64,000 nucleotides of DNA from Prinsepia uniflora (taxonomy: Eukaryota; Streptophyta; Magnoliopsida; Rosales; Rosaceae): the NCBI GenBank assembly GCA_032719365.1, contig CM064865.1:38180065-38244064 (forward strand), given 5' to 3'. The notes below the pieces were generated by a model. The model saw only the letters and a program-made list of their open reading frames with translations, was not told where the DNA came from and made no database searches. Every line of letters starts with the position of its first letter. Position 1 is the stretch's first letter. The translations under genes and the position numbers were made by a program. Shown here one piece after another: positions 47,038 to 59,155 of the stretch.

Positions 47038-49768
47038 GACAGGACCCATCCCAATCCCCTCGGGATTAACACGGGATGACCCTACTCCTGTTTGACACGG
47101 AGTGTCAGACAAGGGATATTTCCGAGCATAGCCCTCCCGGGCCATAAAGAGTACGCCAGGATCCGGAGGAGGTATGTGATATCTTGGTCTCTGCTACAGT
47201 CCACATCCGATGTCAACCTGAAGGGTATTAAAAACAGAAAGACTGTGAGTGGACAAAAATAAAGAGTTTATAAAACCATTTTAGAAAGACCTTTATACCC
47301 TTCACTAAAAAGCATGCATGCATAGTAAAACCATTTATCCAATCATACATGTTTAACAACCATATGTAGGGTCATAGCCCCAAATTCCGTAAATACAAGT
47401 CATACGGGCTCCTTCCCAAAACCATTTACAGAAAACCAGAACATAGTAAACATATGTGGGACCTCAGCCCAAATCCATTTATCATCATAAACACAATTTC
47501 CCAAACCAATTGAAATCATGTTTATCCATTATATTTCATATCCAGAACCTGTCACGGTAAAATAAAGCTACGCGCATGCTAACCGGGGTCTCAAACCCAA
47601 GTCTCTCCAGGGTCCACCCAGGTCAATGTCCGTAGATCAATGACCCTCCCTGGAGGTAACGAACCATGCCCAACCTGAGAGTAAGGAACCCAACTGGGGG
47701 GCGACTCCACTCAGTTAGTGCTCCGTGACTACTCCGGGGTCCACCCAGGCCAACGACCCTCCCCGGAGGAGACAATCATATATAAAGGATGGAATATGAA
47801 AAACCTTTTGAAATCATTCTTTAAACCTTTCCAGGATTCATGCCCGGCCCCCATAAGCCGTAATGAATAATAAAATCCATTTCAAGGGTTCATGTCGGTT
47901 CCCATAAACCGTCATGAACCATCAAAACCATTTGTAACACATAGATGGGCCCTAGGCCCGAATCCACATACAAACTGGACCTCAAGTCCGATTCGTAAAC
48001 CAACTGGGCCTCGTGCCCGATTTCTTAAATCAAATGGGTTTCGAACCCGAGTTTACCTTTTCAAATCCAAAACCATTTCATTAAACTATTTCCAAAACCA
48101 TAAGAATGGAAAATCAGAGTAAAACCAGAAAACCTCGATTTACGTGCAAGCACGTAAATCACCTCGTAATGTGTGAAACCATATAATTCACAATCATCCA
48201 AATCAAAATCAACAAATCACATTCATAATCCATGTAAAACATTTATGCATGCATCACAGTTTAGAAATCAAAGTCCACTCACAGACCGTCCTAAGCCGCG
48301 CCTCGATACCCGTGCCATAATAGTCTCCCTGGTCAATCGTCGCCACCGGGACTCCCAAACCTGTCCAAATTCATTTAGAGGGTTACTGATAGCCTCATTA
48401 ACCTCTTATTGAAGTCCCATAATTTTCCCGATTTTCTAACTATTTTTAAAACCGAACCTAAACCTTCGGACACCCCAAAACCTATCGAAACGATGTCCGA
48501 TTGACACGAAACCAGTCCCAAAATGTCCGTTACATTGAATAGATGATTTAATATGTTGAACACTTTCCCAAATTATGGGTCACGCGCCCTGGTACGCCCC
48601 TAGAAGCCGCTGTGCACTGTTGATCGTTTTCATGCTTCAGCCGGTTCAGACGGCCGGTTCACCTGGTTTGGCCTGTCCAACTGGACCGGCGTGACCGGTT
48701 CACGGCTCTAGACTCCCCATTTTTCATCCTACTTCTTCCTTTTTGATTCCTTTCTTCCTATTTTCAAGTTTTCTATCCATTCCAATCCTTAAATGCACCT
48801 AAAAACACTTAAAACCCAAGGTTTGATTTTGAACCTCATGGTTCAATGTTTTCCCAGCCACCCTCACGGCTGCTCAGTCCAAAACCACCACCCATACCTC
48901 ATTAAAAACTTCCTAACAACTTAATAAACTCAACCTAATCACCCAAAACCGGCCATAATGTATAAATTGAAATAAAATGGAAATTAGGCCTAACCGTGAA
49001 ACATGTTCGGGTTCAAGGCTCCACCGTCCACGGTGGCGTGCCCTTGGCTAGCCACCAACATCTACCGGTCCTCTCAGCCCTCTTTGGTCTTCACGGTCAT
49101 GATCAAGTGGGGATGGGTTGGATGGGTTTGGGTTCAAGGTTTTGAATGAGATCGGGTTGTGTTTTTGGGAATGAAGGAAAATAGGCGATGAAGATAATAT
49201 GCATGAAGGAAAGGAGATGGCCTGTGGATGGGTGACACTTTTCACTCATCCATAGGGCAGGGATTAAATATCTGGGCCCCACTAAAGTCCAAAAGTTAGG
49301 TCGTTTCGTAATTCGTGCAATAGTGCACTTGAACTTCCGTGAACCGTAACTTCGCCGTCGAACGTTCGAGTTCGACGTGCCGCCTGTCTATGGATTCGTA
49401 TCGTCCCAATCTACGTAATAGTCCTCGGCCCTCGGCCATTGGACCTCCCAGGTCAAAAGTCAACTATTTACTCATTTTAACCATAATTACCAAAATGCCC
49501 CTAAACTTCTGAACGTCATAACTTCCTCCTCGAACGTCGGAATTGAACGTGCCACCTGTCTATGAACTCGTGACGTCACGAACTACGACACGGTCATTGG
49601 TCAAAGTCCATTTGACCACCCGAATGAAAAGTCAACGTTTTACCCACGCTAGGGGCAAAACGGTCATTTTGCATCGTTCGTTCGATTTCGCCCAACTAAT
49701 CACGGATTGGCCTCACTAATCGTGATTAGTCATTAATATAATCCTGGGATTTGGGACGGGTCGTTACA
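47038..49768 (-). mobile_element. Inverted solo LTR with probable TSD TGACA
   Basis: It runs from gacaggacccatccc at 47038 to gggacgggtcgttaca at 49768 (2731 bp). TGACA at 47033-47037 and 49769-49773 is the probable target duplication. The expected first T of the LTR is missing or merged with it. Arms lie at 47243-47254 and 48273-48284. It carries GGTTCATG-type and GGGCC-type hairpin units (47828-48045). It is in the subfamily of the LTR at 125. Confidence 0.85.
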
Positions 49769-50880
49769 TGACACCTACGTCAGCTTTTCAATTTGACGAC
49801 TTTTACTATCCGACAATCAGGTTGATATCCTATTTAGCCTCCGTTTCTGACAACATCCTCCAAGTCCTGCCATCCCATGGCACGAATCCCATCTCGTAGG
49901 TCGTCCTCAAACCTATACTGCAGGTTTAATCGACCTTGAGACTCGCACGAATCAACTCTCTCATTTTCCCATACTCAAAGCTGACTCTCCTTAGAATCCC
50001 ATCAATCCATACATATCCGAAGGCATCAGATACCGATTAAATCTATTACCGCCATAGGTCACAACCATCGTAACCAGCTGACAACTCCCGGCTCTGCTAC
50101 GCTACTCTGATCTCGATTCGTTCTCGAGTTCTCGTAACGTATCTCGCATCACTCAGTGATCTTCGCTGACATCTAGACTCACCTCGAGTCCTAAACTGTC
50201 AATATCGGATCCCATCCGATCGTTACTTATGTCCCTCTAGGACTCTATCCAACCTACAACACACTCATACTCTCGGGCACTCTCGACCCGACATACCGAT
50301 TGACCATGGTCAATCCCACCGTTCAACGTACAGAACATACCAGTGCATCCTCACATCATAGGCACCACTCGGCCTGATCTATTTCTGCACTCGAGTAACA
50401 TCCAATCACACACTACCATCTGCACTCTAACCATGGTTCGGACCCCAAATGTCTGTCACCAGGCGAACTTCAATCCAGCACACTCTCTGCTCTCATACCC
50501 AAGACAGATCATACCACACATCACATATCCAACCTCTGTCTTGTCATCTCTCCAACCATGTCAATAGATTCTTCCACTGTCTTACAATTCGATTCTTCCT
50601 GATGACGACCAGACCTCGGTCTACTCGACTCACGATCGCCACAATCATCTTTATCGTATCAATCATCTTGATCGTCATCAGACGAATCGATTCATAATAC
50701 CGACATGGGTCCACTATGGGTCCAAGGTAGTAGACACTCTCGTCACATCAGGTGACGCTAAACACCATCTGCTCTCTGAATCATTCAAATTTGACCCACA
50801 GCCTAGGTGTTCGGTTCTTACACCCTCTTTGAACCCTTTAGCAGTCATATCACTCTTTGTCGTCCCACCTAGGGATGAAT
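49769..50880 (-). mobile_element. Non-coding internal region of the old minus-strand element (continued)
   Basis: This continues 46627-47037 across the solo LTR. The plus strand is C- and A-rich, as expected for the complement of the G/T-rich 3' internal regions of these elements. No protease, RT or integrase motif was found. The right limit is approximate. Confidence 0.5.
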
Positions 50881-52793
50881 CTAGGAAAGGATGGTTATAG
50901 TCGGGTATGACAGCCCGAGTGGTAAGGTTGTTGTAAACTCATGGATGTTACGGGGTTTGGATAACCCGTATGACGGGGATGAGTTGGGAAACCCCGTGGG
51001 ATGACCAGATCTGGATTGTGAGTTCCCTGGAGAGGAACCCAGAGGATGTGCATAGTTTTGGACACCTGAGTTGGTGGTTGTGGCTTGGGCCGATTTATAG
51101 CCGGATTGGAGATGGCTGCTGGGCGCGGTCTAGGTAGAGAATGGTTGATGGACGACTTCAAGAATAGTGACTAGGGAGTCGATTACCTTCAGGAGTTGTG
51201 GACCCCCCCTTGGTCGTGGACACGGGTGGATGTGTTTGGGTGTAGGTAGAGTACTTGGTGACACCGGGAGTGGCTGGTGTGGTGAGTGTCGTAGGATTAT
51301 GGTAAGTTGGATTATGGTAGGATGACGTGTGATGTCCTAGTTGTGGACCATTGAGAGTTCCGTTGAAGGATGACGGAAGGAAACGGAGAAAAGTGACTAT
51401 AACTGATCGATATGAGGTTATTGAAGAGAACCCACAATCTATACGTGTGGTATTTTGGATCGAAGTGATGGTTTGATGGTAAGAGTGGTATGGATGAGAA
51501 GTGGGAGCCACTTAGGAGTGAATGGGTCAGGATTAGATTGACGAACTACCTAAGTAAAACGTGACTCGCTGGTAGGCAGGTGTTAATCGGTATAAGTATG
51601 AATAAGTTTGGATGTCGTAGTGACGGGTACACTACGGTGTTGTTGGTTGGACTTTAGATGTAGTAGAGCTTGGCTGATGCCGTTATGGGTAATTAGTGGA
51701 CGAATCGTAGAATGACGTTGGAAGTACGTGAGTATATACTCTACAAACCGTGTTTGAGGTATTCTAAAATACCTTTGTTTCCTTCAAGGTTCGTAGGGTT
51801 GTCCTTTGGTGGCAACGGGTGCATGAACTTGGAATGTGTACATACTGGTTCTGCAGTGGTCGGAACCATGCCAATGTAATTGGACGTGCAGTGTGACGTT
51901 CTAGTAGTAGTGTTGGTGAACAACTTAGTACAGAAGTATGTTGTGAATAGGTGGATAATCGGTGTAGTTCCGATATGATGGTTTTTGACGAAGCATGTGG
52001 GCCGGATCAGGGTGATCCTGAGTGGTTAATTGGTTGTTACAGGCTTTAGATATGAGATGAACTGGATACTTCGAGCCATGAGTGGCTGGTGGGACCCTGA
52101 CATTGAGATGTATGCTCATGGTTAAACAGGTATGTGTTATGGTCCGATTGCAAAGAGGTAGTGTGAGACGTAGATGGTGTTCCCAAAAGTTGACAGTGTT
52201 CGTGGTTAGAGGAACCACTAGTGAGAAGACTAGCTGAATTGGGGGTACAGACGAGTACGTTGTGACTCCGGTAAGGTTGACGTGCATCACTGACGGAATT
52301 TGTATGGAACATTGTATAACTCGTGGTGCATAGGAGTACCGAGACCGGTAGATGCTGTCTTGTGAATAGGTGTACTTGAGATTTGTGTTCGACGACGGCA
52401 AACTCACAAGATGTATTGGGACGGTGGTACGAGGTACGCTCGACTCGAAGAGAGTCGGGAGTGTTGAACTTGGTAGCGGTGGTGTTGTGGCGTACCTAGT
52501 GCTAGTTAAGCCATGAGTGTTGGCTGATGTGACGTGGGAAATATCGCGGGAACGAGATGGATTTGTGATGACCCTAGTACGATTAGAATGATCTCCCGAT
52601 GAACTAAAAGTCGGTTGAATTGATTCACTGGGTGAGAGGTGGTGACAGTTGGCCTCTGTCAGGATAAGTCGGATTGGCAAGCGATGGCCACTGGGTAAGA
52701 GACCCAGGTGTGAGAACAGTTGGATTCCCTCAGTTATTTACGAACGTACGAGACTCAAAATTTCGGGCACGAAATTCTTTAAGGGGGGTAGAT
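50881..52793 (+). mobile_element. 3' internal region of a plus-strand gypsy element
   Basis: The plus strand is G/T-rich and has no long ORF. It ends with the dyad AATTTCG/CGAAATT (52759-52765 with 52770-52776) and the purine tract aaggggggtaga, directly before the LTR at 52794. Antisense frames of 88, 117 and 251 codons lie at 50895-51161, 51158-51511 and 51925-52680. The longest lacks an early ATG. Confidence 0.6.
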
Positions 52794-55715
52794 TGTAACG
52801 ACCCGTTCCGGAAATCGGGATTAGATTAATGATTAATGACGGATTAGTGAAGTAAATCTGTGATTAGTTGGATGCGTTCGGGCGGACGGTGCAAATGACG
52901 ATTTTGCCCTTGGATTGGGCAAAAATGTTGACTTTTCATTCAGGCTGTCAAATGGATTTTGACCAATGACCGTGACGTAGTTTGGGACGTCACGAGTTCA
53001 TAGACAGGTGGCACGTCCGATTCCGACATTCGAGGGAAAATTTATGATGTTCGGAAGGTCGAGGGTATTTTAGTAATTTGGTTTAAAAAGGGGGGGATTT
53101 GTTGACTTTTTCCACGACAAGTATTCTTCACGCAAATCGAGGACCGTTAGGTAGGTCTCGATGTCCTGAGTACGATGACACGCGGCACGTCATCATCGGA
53201 CGTCGGACGGTTAAGTTACGAGTCTAAGTATTGTAAGGGGTAAAACGGTAATTTGGACATAGAAAGGAAAAATGGTCTTTTAGCAGCTTGAATTATGTGA
53301 GCAATCCTATGAGGACACCTGGCCTGGATGGATTGGATATTTTCACCAGACTTTGGGAGAGGGGGGCACGTGGCTTACCTCTGGTTGGTTCTAGGAAAAT
53401 CAAATGTGTTTGATCGTCTTTAAGAGAAAACAGAGACAGTGAGGGCCATCGTGCACTTGGTTCAATTGTGAGTCGTGGGCTTCTTATGAGTTATGTGAGT
53501 GGGTATGGGTGCAAGATTGAGTATAGGAAGGCTGTGAGAAGTGAATAACCACAAAAAACAGAGAAGGAAGCCGTGAACAGCTGTGAGCTTCAAATGATCA
53601 ATCCTTCATGAATCGTGTCTGTGGTGGTTTTTAGTGAGCAGAAGAGAGACTAGGCCGTTAAGGAAGCACGGTGGAAGCCACGGCGGAGGACAGAAGGCAG
53701 GTAAGCCATCTCGACTGCCCTATTTTTCTATACCTGTTCAAAATGAAAATCGTGAGGTTTAGTGAGTTGTTGTGCATCTGTGATGTCTATTAGCGTCTTA
53801 AAAGAATGTTCCTGAATCAGGGACCTAAACTCGTGGCCGGAGGACACCACAGTGGCCAGGAACAGGGAGCTAGTTTTTCTGCAAAGCGTCATTCGAATTG
53901 GGAGGTAAGCTCGAGCCTCTAATTTATGTTTTGATTAGAGGGATCAAGTAGGAATAGACGGACGAATTAAATGGATTAGAAAGGACTAAAATTAGACCAG
54001 AAATAGTGGAAAACCGTGGACGCCGGTTGGATCGAACCGGCCTAGACCGAGTCGACGAGAGGAAGGAGACGATGAACAGTGCATGCGCGTGGCTCCCACG
54101 AGCAGCCCTTTTGGGCGGCGCGTGAGGGCGCGTCGCACTGTTCATGGGGAAGTTTCAACACTACTTTTTATCGTATTGATGTAACGAACATTTTAAGACT
54201 GCTTTTGAGTCGATCGGACATCGTCTCGATATATTTCGGGATGCCCGAAGGTTTTAGGGCTCGATTAAAAATAGTTAAAAATTCAGGAAAATTACGGGGT
54301 TTTAGTATAAGCTTTATGAAGTAGTTAGTGACCTTATTATGGGATTTGGACAGGTTCGGGAAAGCCGGTAATAGTGGATTGGTTGGGAACGGCATAAGTG
54401 CGCATGTATTGAGGCAGCGGCGAAATGGTTTGTGAGTGGACTTTTCTTTATAACTCTTGATGCATGCATATACGTTTTTATATGTTTTTCTATACGTGAT
54501 TCTTTGATTTGATTTATGATATGATACTTTGCGGTTTTTGCACATTTTTCGAGGTATTTACAGAATTTCACGTTTTACGAGATTTCGAACGATCTTGTGA
54601 TTTGATCATGGTTTTAATGGTTTGATTCCGGGATTTGAAATATGGTTTGATTTCAAGGATTTGAAATGGATTTCAGAAAAGTGATTTCAGGCTTGGAGCC
54701 CTGTTTCTGGGATTTCAATATATGAGCTTTCGGTTTTGAAACTGGATTTCGGAAATGAGATTTCGGATTTGGTTTTGAGATTTGGAAAGGAAGTCTGAAT
54801 TTGGGTTCCGGATGATGGTTCCGGATGTTAGCTTACGAAATCATTGTTGCGGATTCGGATAAGGATTTTCCGTGTTTTTCACTGTTGATTGAAAAATGGT
54901 TTTGGGTTTAAAGACCCGAAAAAGAGAAAAAGATTGATTGACGGGGGGAGGGCCCTGGATTGATGTGTTTTGAGTTTAAAGACTCAGTATATGTTTTGAG
55001 TTTAAAGACTCGAATATGATACCCCCCCCCCCCCCCCCGAGGCCTGTGATTGTATTTTGAGTTTAAAGACTCGTTGTTATCCCGGGAAGGCCTGGTTATT
55101 GCGCATGGTTTTGAGTTTAAAGACTCGGGCGCACTTGAGATCCAGTAAACTTGTATGATTGATTTTTTTCACTGGTTTTCAGATGTTTTGGACGGTGGCC
55201 CGGATAATTGGATTTGATGAGTTTTGGGACTGAGTTCCCATACTTTGAGATCGATTTGTGATTTTTGGCTGAGGCCCTGGCTTTGAATTGATGGAATTGA
55301 TTCGGGTTTTCAATGGTTTTCATTGATGGTTTTTGATATGAGTGGTTTCATAACATGAATTGATATGCATGCATTGGTTTTTACATGGAAGGTATAAATG
55401 TAATTATGTTTTCTGATAACTGTTTTCTGAACTTATTATTTATTTTTGTCCACTCAAAGTCTTTTTATGTTTTTGATACTCTCCAGGTTGTTGCGGTAGG
55501 GGCTGTTGGTCGAGAGAGACGAAGACATCACACCCACGATCCATAGTAGTTCGGAGTACTCTGGGAAGTCCGGACACTTGTAGGACGGTCAACTCAAGAA
55601 TCCCTTGTCCAACTTACGTGTCACATGGAGGTTGGACGTCGGTTTAACCTTCGTGTCATGCGTAAGTTAGACGGGAGCAGGAAGTAGCCCTTAATCGCGG
55701 GGGATTAGGGGTGGG
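52794..55715 (+). mobile_element. 3' LTR of the plus-strand element, cut near its end
   Basis: It starts TGTAACGACCCGTTCC at 52794 and proceeds to ttaggggtggg at 55715, where an inverted LTR begins; only the last few bases (the 'tcctgtca' type end) are missing. It carries the TGACGT/ACGTCA dyad near 52973-52992, arms at 54431-54441 and 55448-55457 (one mismatch), the hairpin array 54903-55130 and a 17-C tract (55022-55038). It is closest to the LTR at 3208-5786. Confidence 0.85.
54903..55130 (+). repeat. GAGTTTAAAGACTC hairpin array with 17-C tract
   Basis: Unit order matches the array at 4933-5195, including a homopolymer C run at the same place (55022-55038). Confidence 0.8.
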
Positions 55716-58165
55716 TGACAGGACCCATCCCAATCCCCCCGGGATTAATGCGGGATGACCCTGCTCCCGTCTGACACGAAGTGTCAGACAAGGGATATTT
55801 CCGACCTTTGCCCTCCCGGGCTATCAGAGTACGCCAGGATTCGGAGGAGGTATGTGATATCTCGGTCCCTGCTACAGTCCACATCCGCTGTCAACCTGAA
55901 GGGCAGTCAAAACATTGAAAGCTGTGAGTGGACAAAACAAGTAGTTTATAAATACATTTCCATAAAGACATTTGTACCCTTTACTAAAAAGCATGCATGC
56001 ATTAGAAAACCATTTAACCAAATGGAACCATCTGTGGGAACTAAACCCAAAACCATAATCAAACCAAATACACGAGCCACTGCTCAAATCCTGTGCACAC
56101 CTGTGCACACCACATATCAAAGAACCATAAAGATTCAACCATAAGGGCCACTGCCCAAAACCATACGGGACTCAGCCCAAAACCATCATGAAACCAAGTA
56201 CACGAGCCACCGCTCAAATCCTGTGTAACCACACATCACATATCATAATCCATATATATATACATATAATTCACACAACCAATCCTGTCACGGTTTCCAA
56301 AGCTACGCGCGTGCTACCCGGGTCTCAATCCGAGTCTTCTCAAAGTCAAGGTCAATGTCCGCAGACCACTGATCCTACCAGAGGTTATAGTAACCATAGA
56401 CTTCCTGAGAGTAAGGAACCCAACTGGGGGGTGACTCCACTCAGTAGGTGCTCCGTGACTACTCCGGGGTCCACCCAAGCCAACGACCCTCCCCGGAGGA
56501 GATATTAGAAGTAAAGGAAGGTATATGAACATATATATACATAACACAAATATCCATGCCCGGTTCCCCTGATCCGTCATGATCCATAATATCCATTCCA
56601 TTTATATATATATATATATATAACATCCTCCATACCCGGTTCCCATAAACCCTCATGTACCACAATCACATAACCAGGGTTCATGCCGGTTCCCATAAAC
56701 CGTCACGTAGCATAATAACATAACCATGGTTCACGGCGGTTCCCATAACCCGTCATGAACCACGATACCATAACAAGGGTTCATGCTGGTTCCCATAAAC
56801 CGTCATGAACCTGGAAATCCATTTAAGGTTCCCTAACCTGAAATCAAAACCGTAAAGTAACTTGGGTCTCGTGCCCGAACATATGACATCAGCTGGGCAC
56901 CGTGCCCGATATCTGAGGTCATATGCCCAAGACAAAACCAAATGGGTCTCATACCCGAGTTTATCCTTTTGAAATCCAATTCCAAATCATTTAGACCATT
57001 AAAGAAATACAGACCCGTATAAGCACCGTATAAGGCCGAACCCTCGAAATACGCGCTTATACGTGACCACATACAAATGCACCCATGGCATTACCAAACA
57101 TGTATTAAAACATATAATAAAAATTTATGCATGCACCAATTTAGAAAACCAAGGTCCACTCACAGACCGTCCGAGCTGCCGCCTCGATTTGCGTGCTATA
57201 CGGCTCTCCCGAGCCAATCACCGTCACCGGAACTCCCAAACCTGTCCAAATCGTAATAGAAGGTTACTAACTACTTAATTAACCTCCCACTAAAGCCCCG
57301 TAATTTTCTGGAATTTTTAACTATTTTTAATCCCGATTCGAAACCTTCTGATTCCTCGAACATTATCGAAACGGTGTCCGATCGACACGAAACCAGTCCT
57401 AAAATGTTTGTTACATCGAATAGAGTGTTTCACTTGTTGGAAATTTCCCCATCGGACCCACCACGCGCCCCCACGCGCCGCCGCAAGCGCCTGCGCGTGA
57501 AGTCCACTCGCGGTGCTACAGTCGTCTTCAACCTCTCGACGAACCCGGTCCGCCTGGTTCGAGCCGGTCTGGACCGGCGTGGCCGGTTCACCCTCAAACC
57601 GTCCATCTTTCAACCCATTTCAACCCAATCTAATCCTAATACAATCCTAATCTCCTTTCTAATCATTTTACACGTTAAAAACCAAAACAACCCTGAAATC
57701 CGCACCTTCACCGTCGTTAATGGCGGCCAGATTTTCCTTCGCCATTCACGGCCATTCCTGGCCATCCTACCCTTCAAAACCAATCCTAAACTTCTCCCTA
57801 GGTCCCCAGAAACCCAACCTAGGTATTAGTTTCGATTAAAACCCAATAAAACCTAATTTCGAAATTTTAAATATTTTTACCTCACCGTCGACATCCCCCC
57901 ACCGTGAACCGCCGCATCCTCAGCCGTCCTCAGCCTCACAGTCCTTCCTCTCATTCCCTCACGGTCATGGTCAGCTCATAGGGTCATGGTGGTGAGGTGT
58001 GTGTTAGAGAGAAAATGAAGAAATAATGGGTTATTGGGTTTTCGGGTTTGTGAGGAAATGCAAAGAAATGAAGATGATGATGTTTGCTTTGGTGAGAGAA
58101 GTGAGGATTAGATGATTAGATGAGTGGTGAGGATTGAGTGTTTAATTGAAATGAATGGCTAGGAT
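55716..58165 (-). mobile_element. Inverted LTR, inserted in the previous LTR and itself interrupted
   Basis: It begins TGACAGGACCCATCCC at 55716, the inverted LTR end. Arms lie at 55922-55933 and 57154-57165. The GGTTCATG hairpin units (56550-56815) place it with the LTRs at 125 and 47038. At 58166 a plus-strand LTR starts, and the remainder of this LTR is not in the window. An (AT)n run lies near 56602-56622. Confidence 0.82.
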
Positions 58166-59155
58166 TGTAACGACCCGTTCCGAATATCGGAATTTAATAT
58201 TAATTAATTATGGTTTAGAATGACTAATCTGGGATTAGTTGAGTGAAATCGGACGAATTGTGAAAAATGACCGTTTTGCCCCTAGCGTGTGCAAAATGTT
58301 GACTTTTAGTTCGAGTGGTCAAACGGACTGTGACCGATGACTGTGACGTAGTTTGGGACGTCACAAGTTCATAGACAGGTGACACGTTCGATTCCGACAT
58401 TCGAGGAAAAAGTTATGACGTTCGGAAGTTGAGGGGTATTTTGATAATTTGGCTGAAAAGGGGCCAAATGTTGACTTTTGACCCGGGAAGTCCAATGGAC
58501 AAGGGCCAAGGACCGTTACGTAGGTCTCGTCGATACGAATCCAACGACAGGGGCATGCCGAAATCGGAGATTCGACGACGAAGTTATGGTCACGGGAACG
58601 AACTCGATTAACCGAACGAACCAGGATTAAAATATTATTTTAATATGAAAAGTACCCGATGATTGAACACACCCGGATGAGTGACAAGTGTCACTCATCC
58701 CTTAAATTAAGGCTTAAAACCTTATCCATGTTTTGGGGAAGACATAATTATTGTGTTTTATTAATTAATTAAACTTAATTATTTTTAATTCCTCCATTAA
58801 TCCTCTCTGTTTTCTTAACCGTGTACAACCAAAAACTGAATTCCTTCCATCCTTAATCTCCTCCCTATCAGCTGAACTTGAGAATGAAAATTGGTGAGAA
58901 TTCAGAGACTGAATCAATGAGGGAAACACTGGGATTGAATGAGAGCTGAAAATCTGGAAATCGAATTTTAGAATTTTGGGAGGGAAAATTCGAATGTTGA
59001 GAATTGAGCCGTGAGGATCAAAATTGAAGCTTCATTTAGCTTCCTGAGGTTGTGACGAGTTGATCCAGATCAAAAACGAAGAGAATTGAGGCCCAATTGG
59101 CTCTGAACGGGTCTGGTAACCGTGAGCAAGGTTCGAGCTTGAGTCGTGGAGTTTG

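Noticed and set aside
51925..52680. 251-codon minus-strand frame as a host gene
   Set aside because: It starts from TTG, has no early ATG, no recognisable domain, and lies inside a retroelement interior with strand base bias. Kept only as part of an antisense-frame observation.
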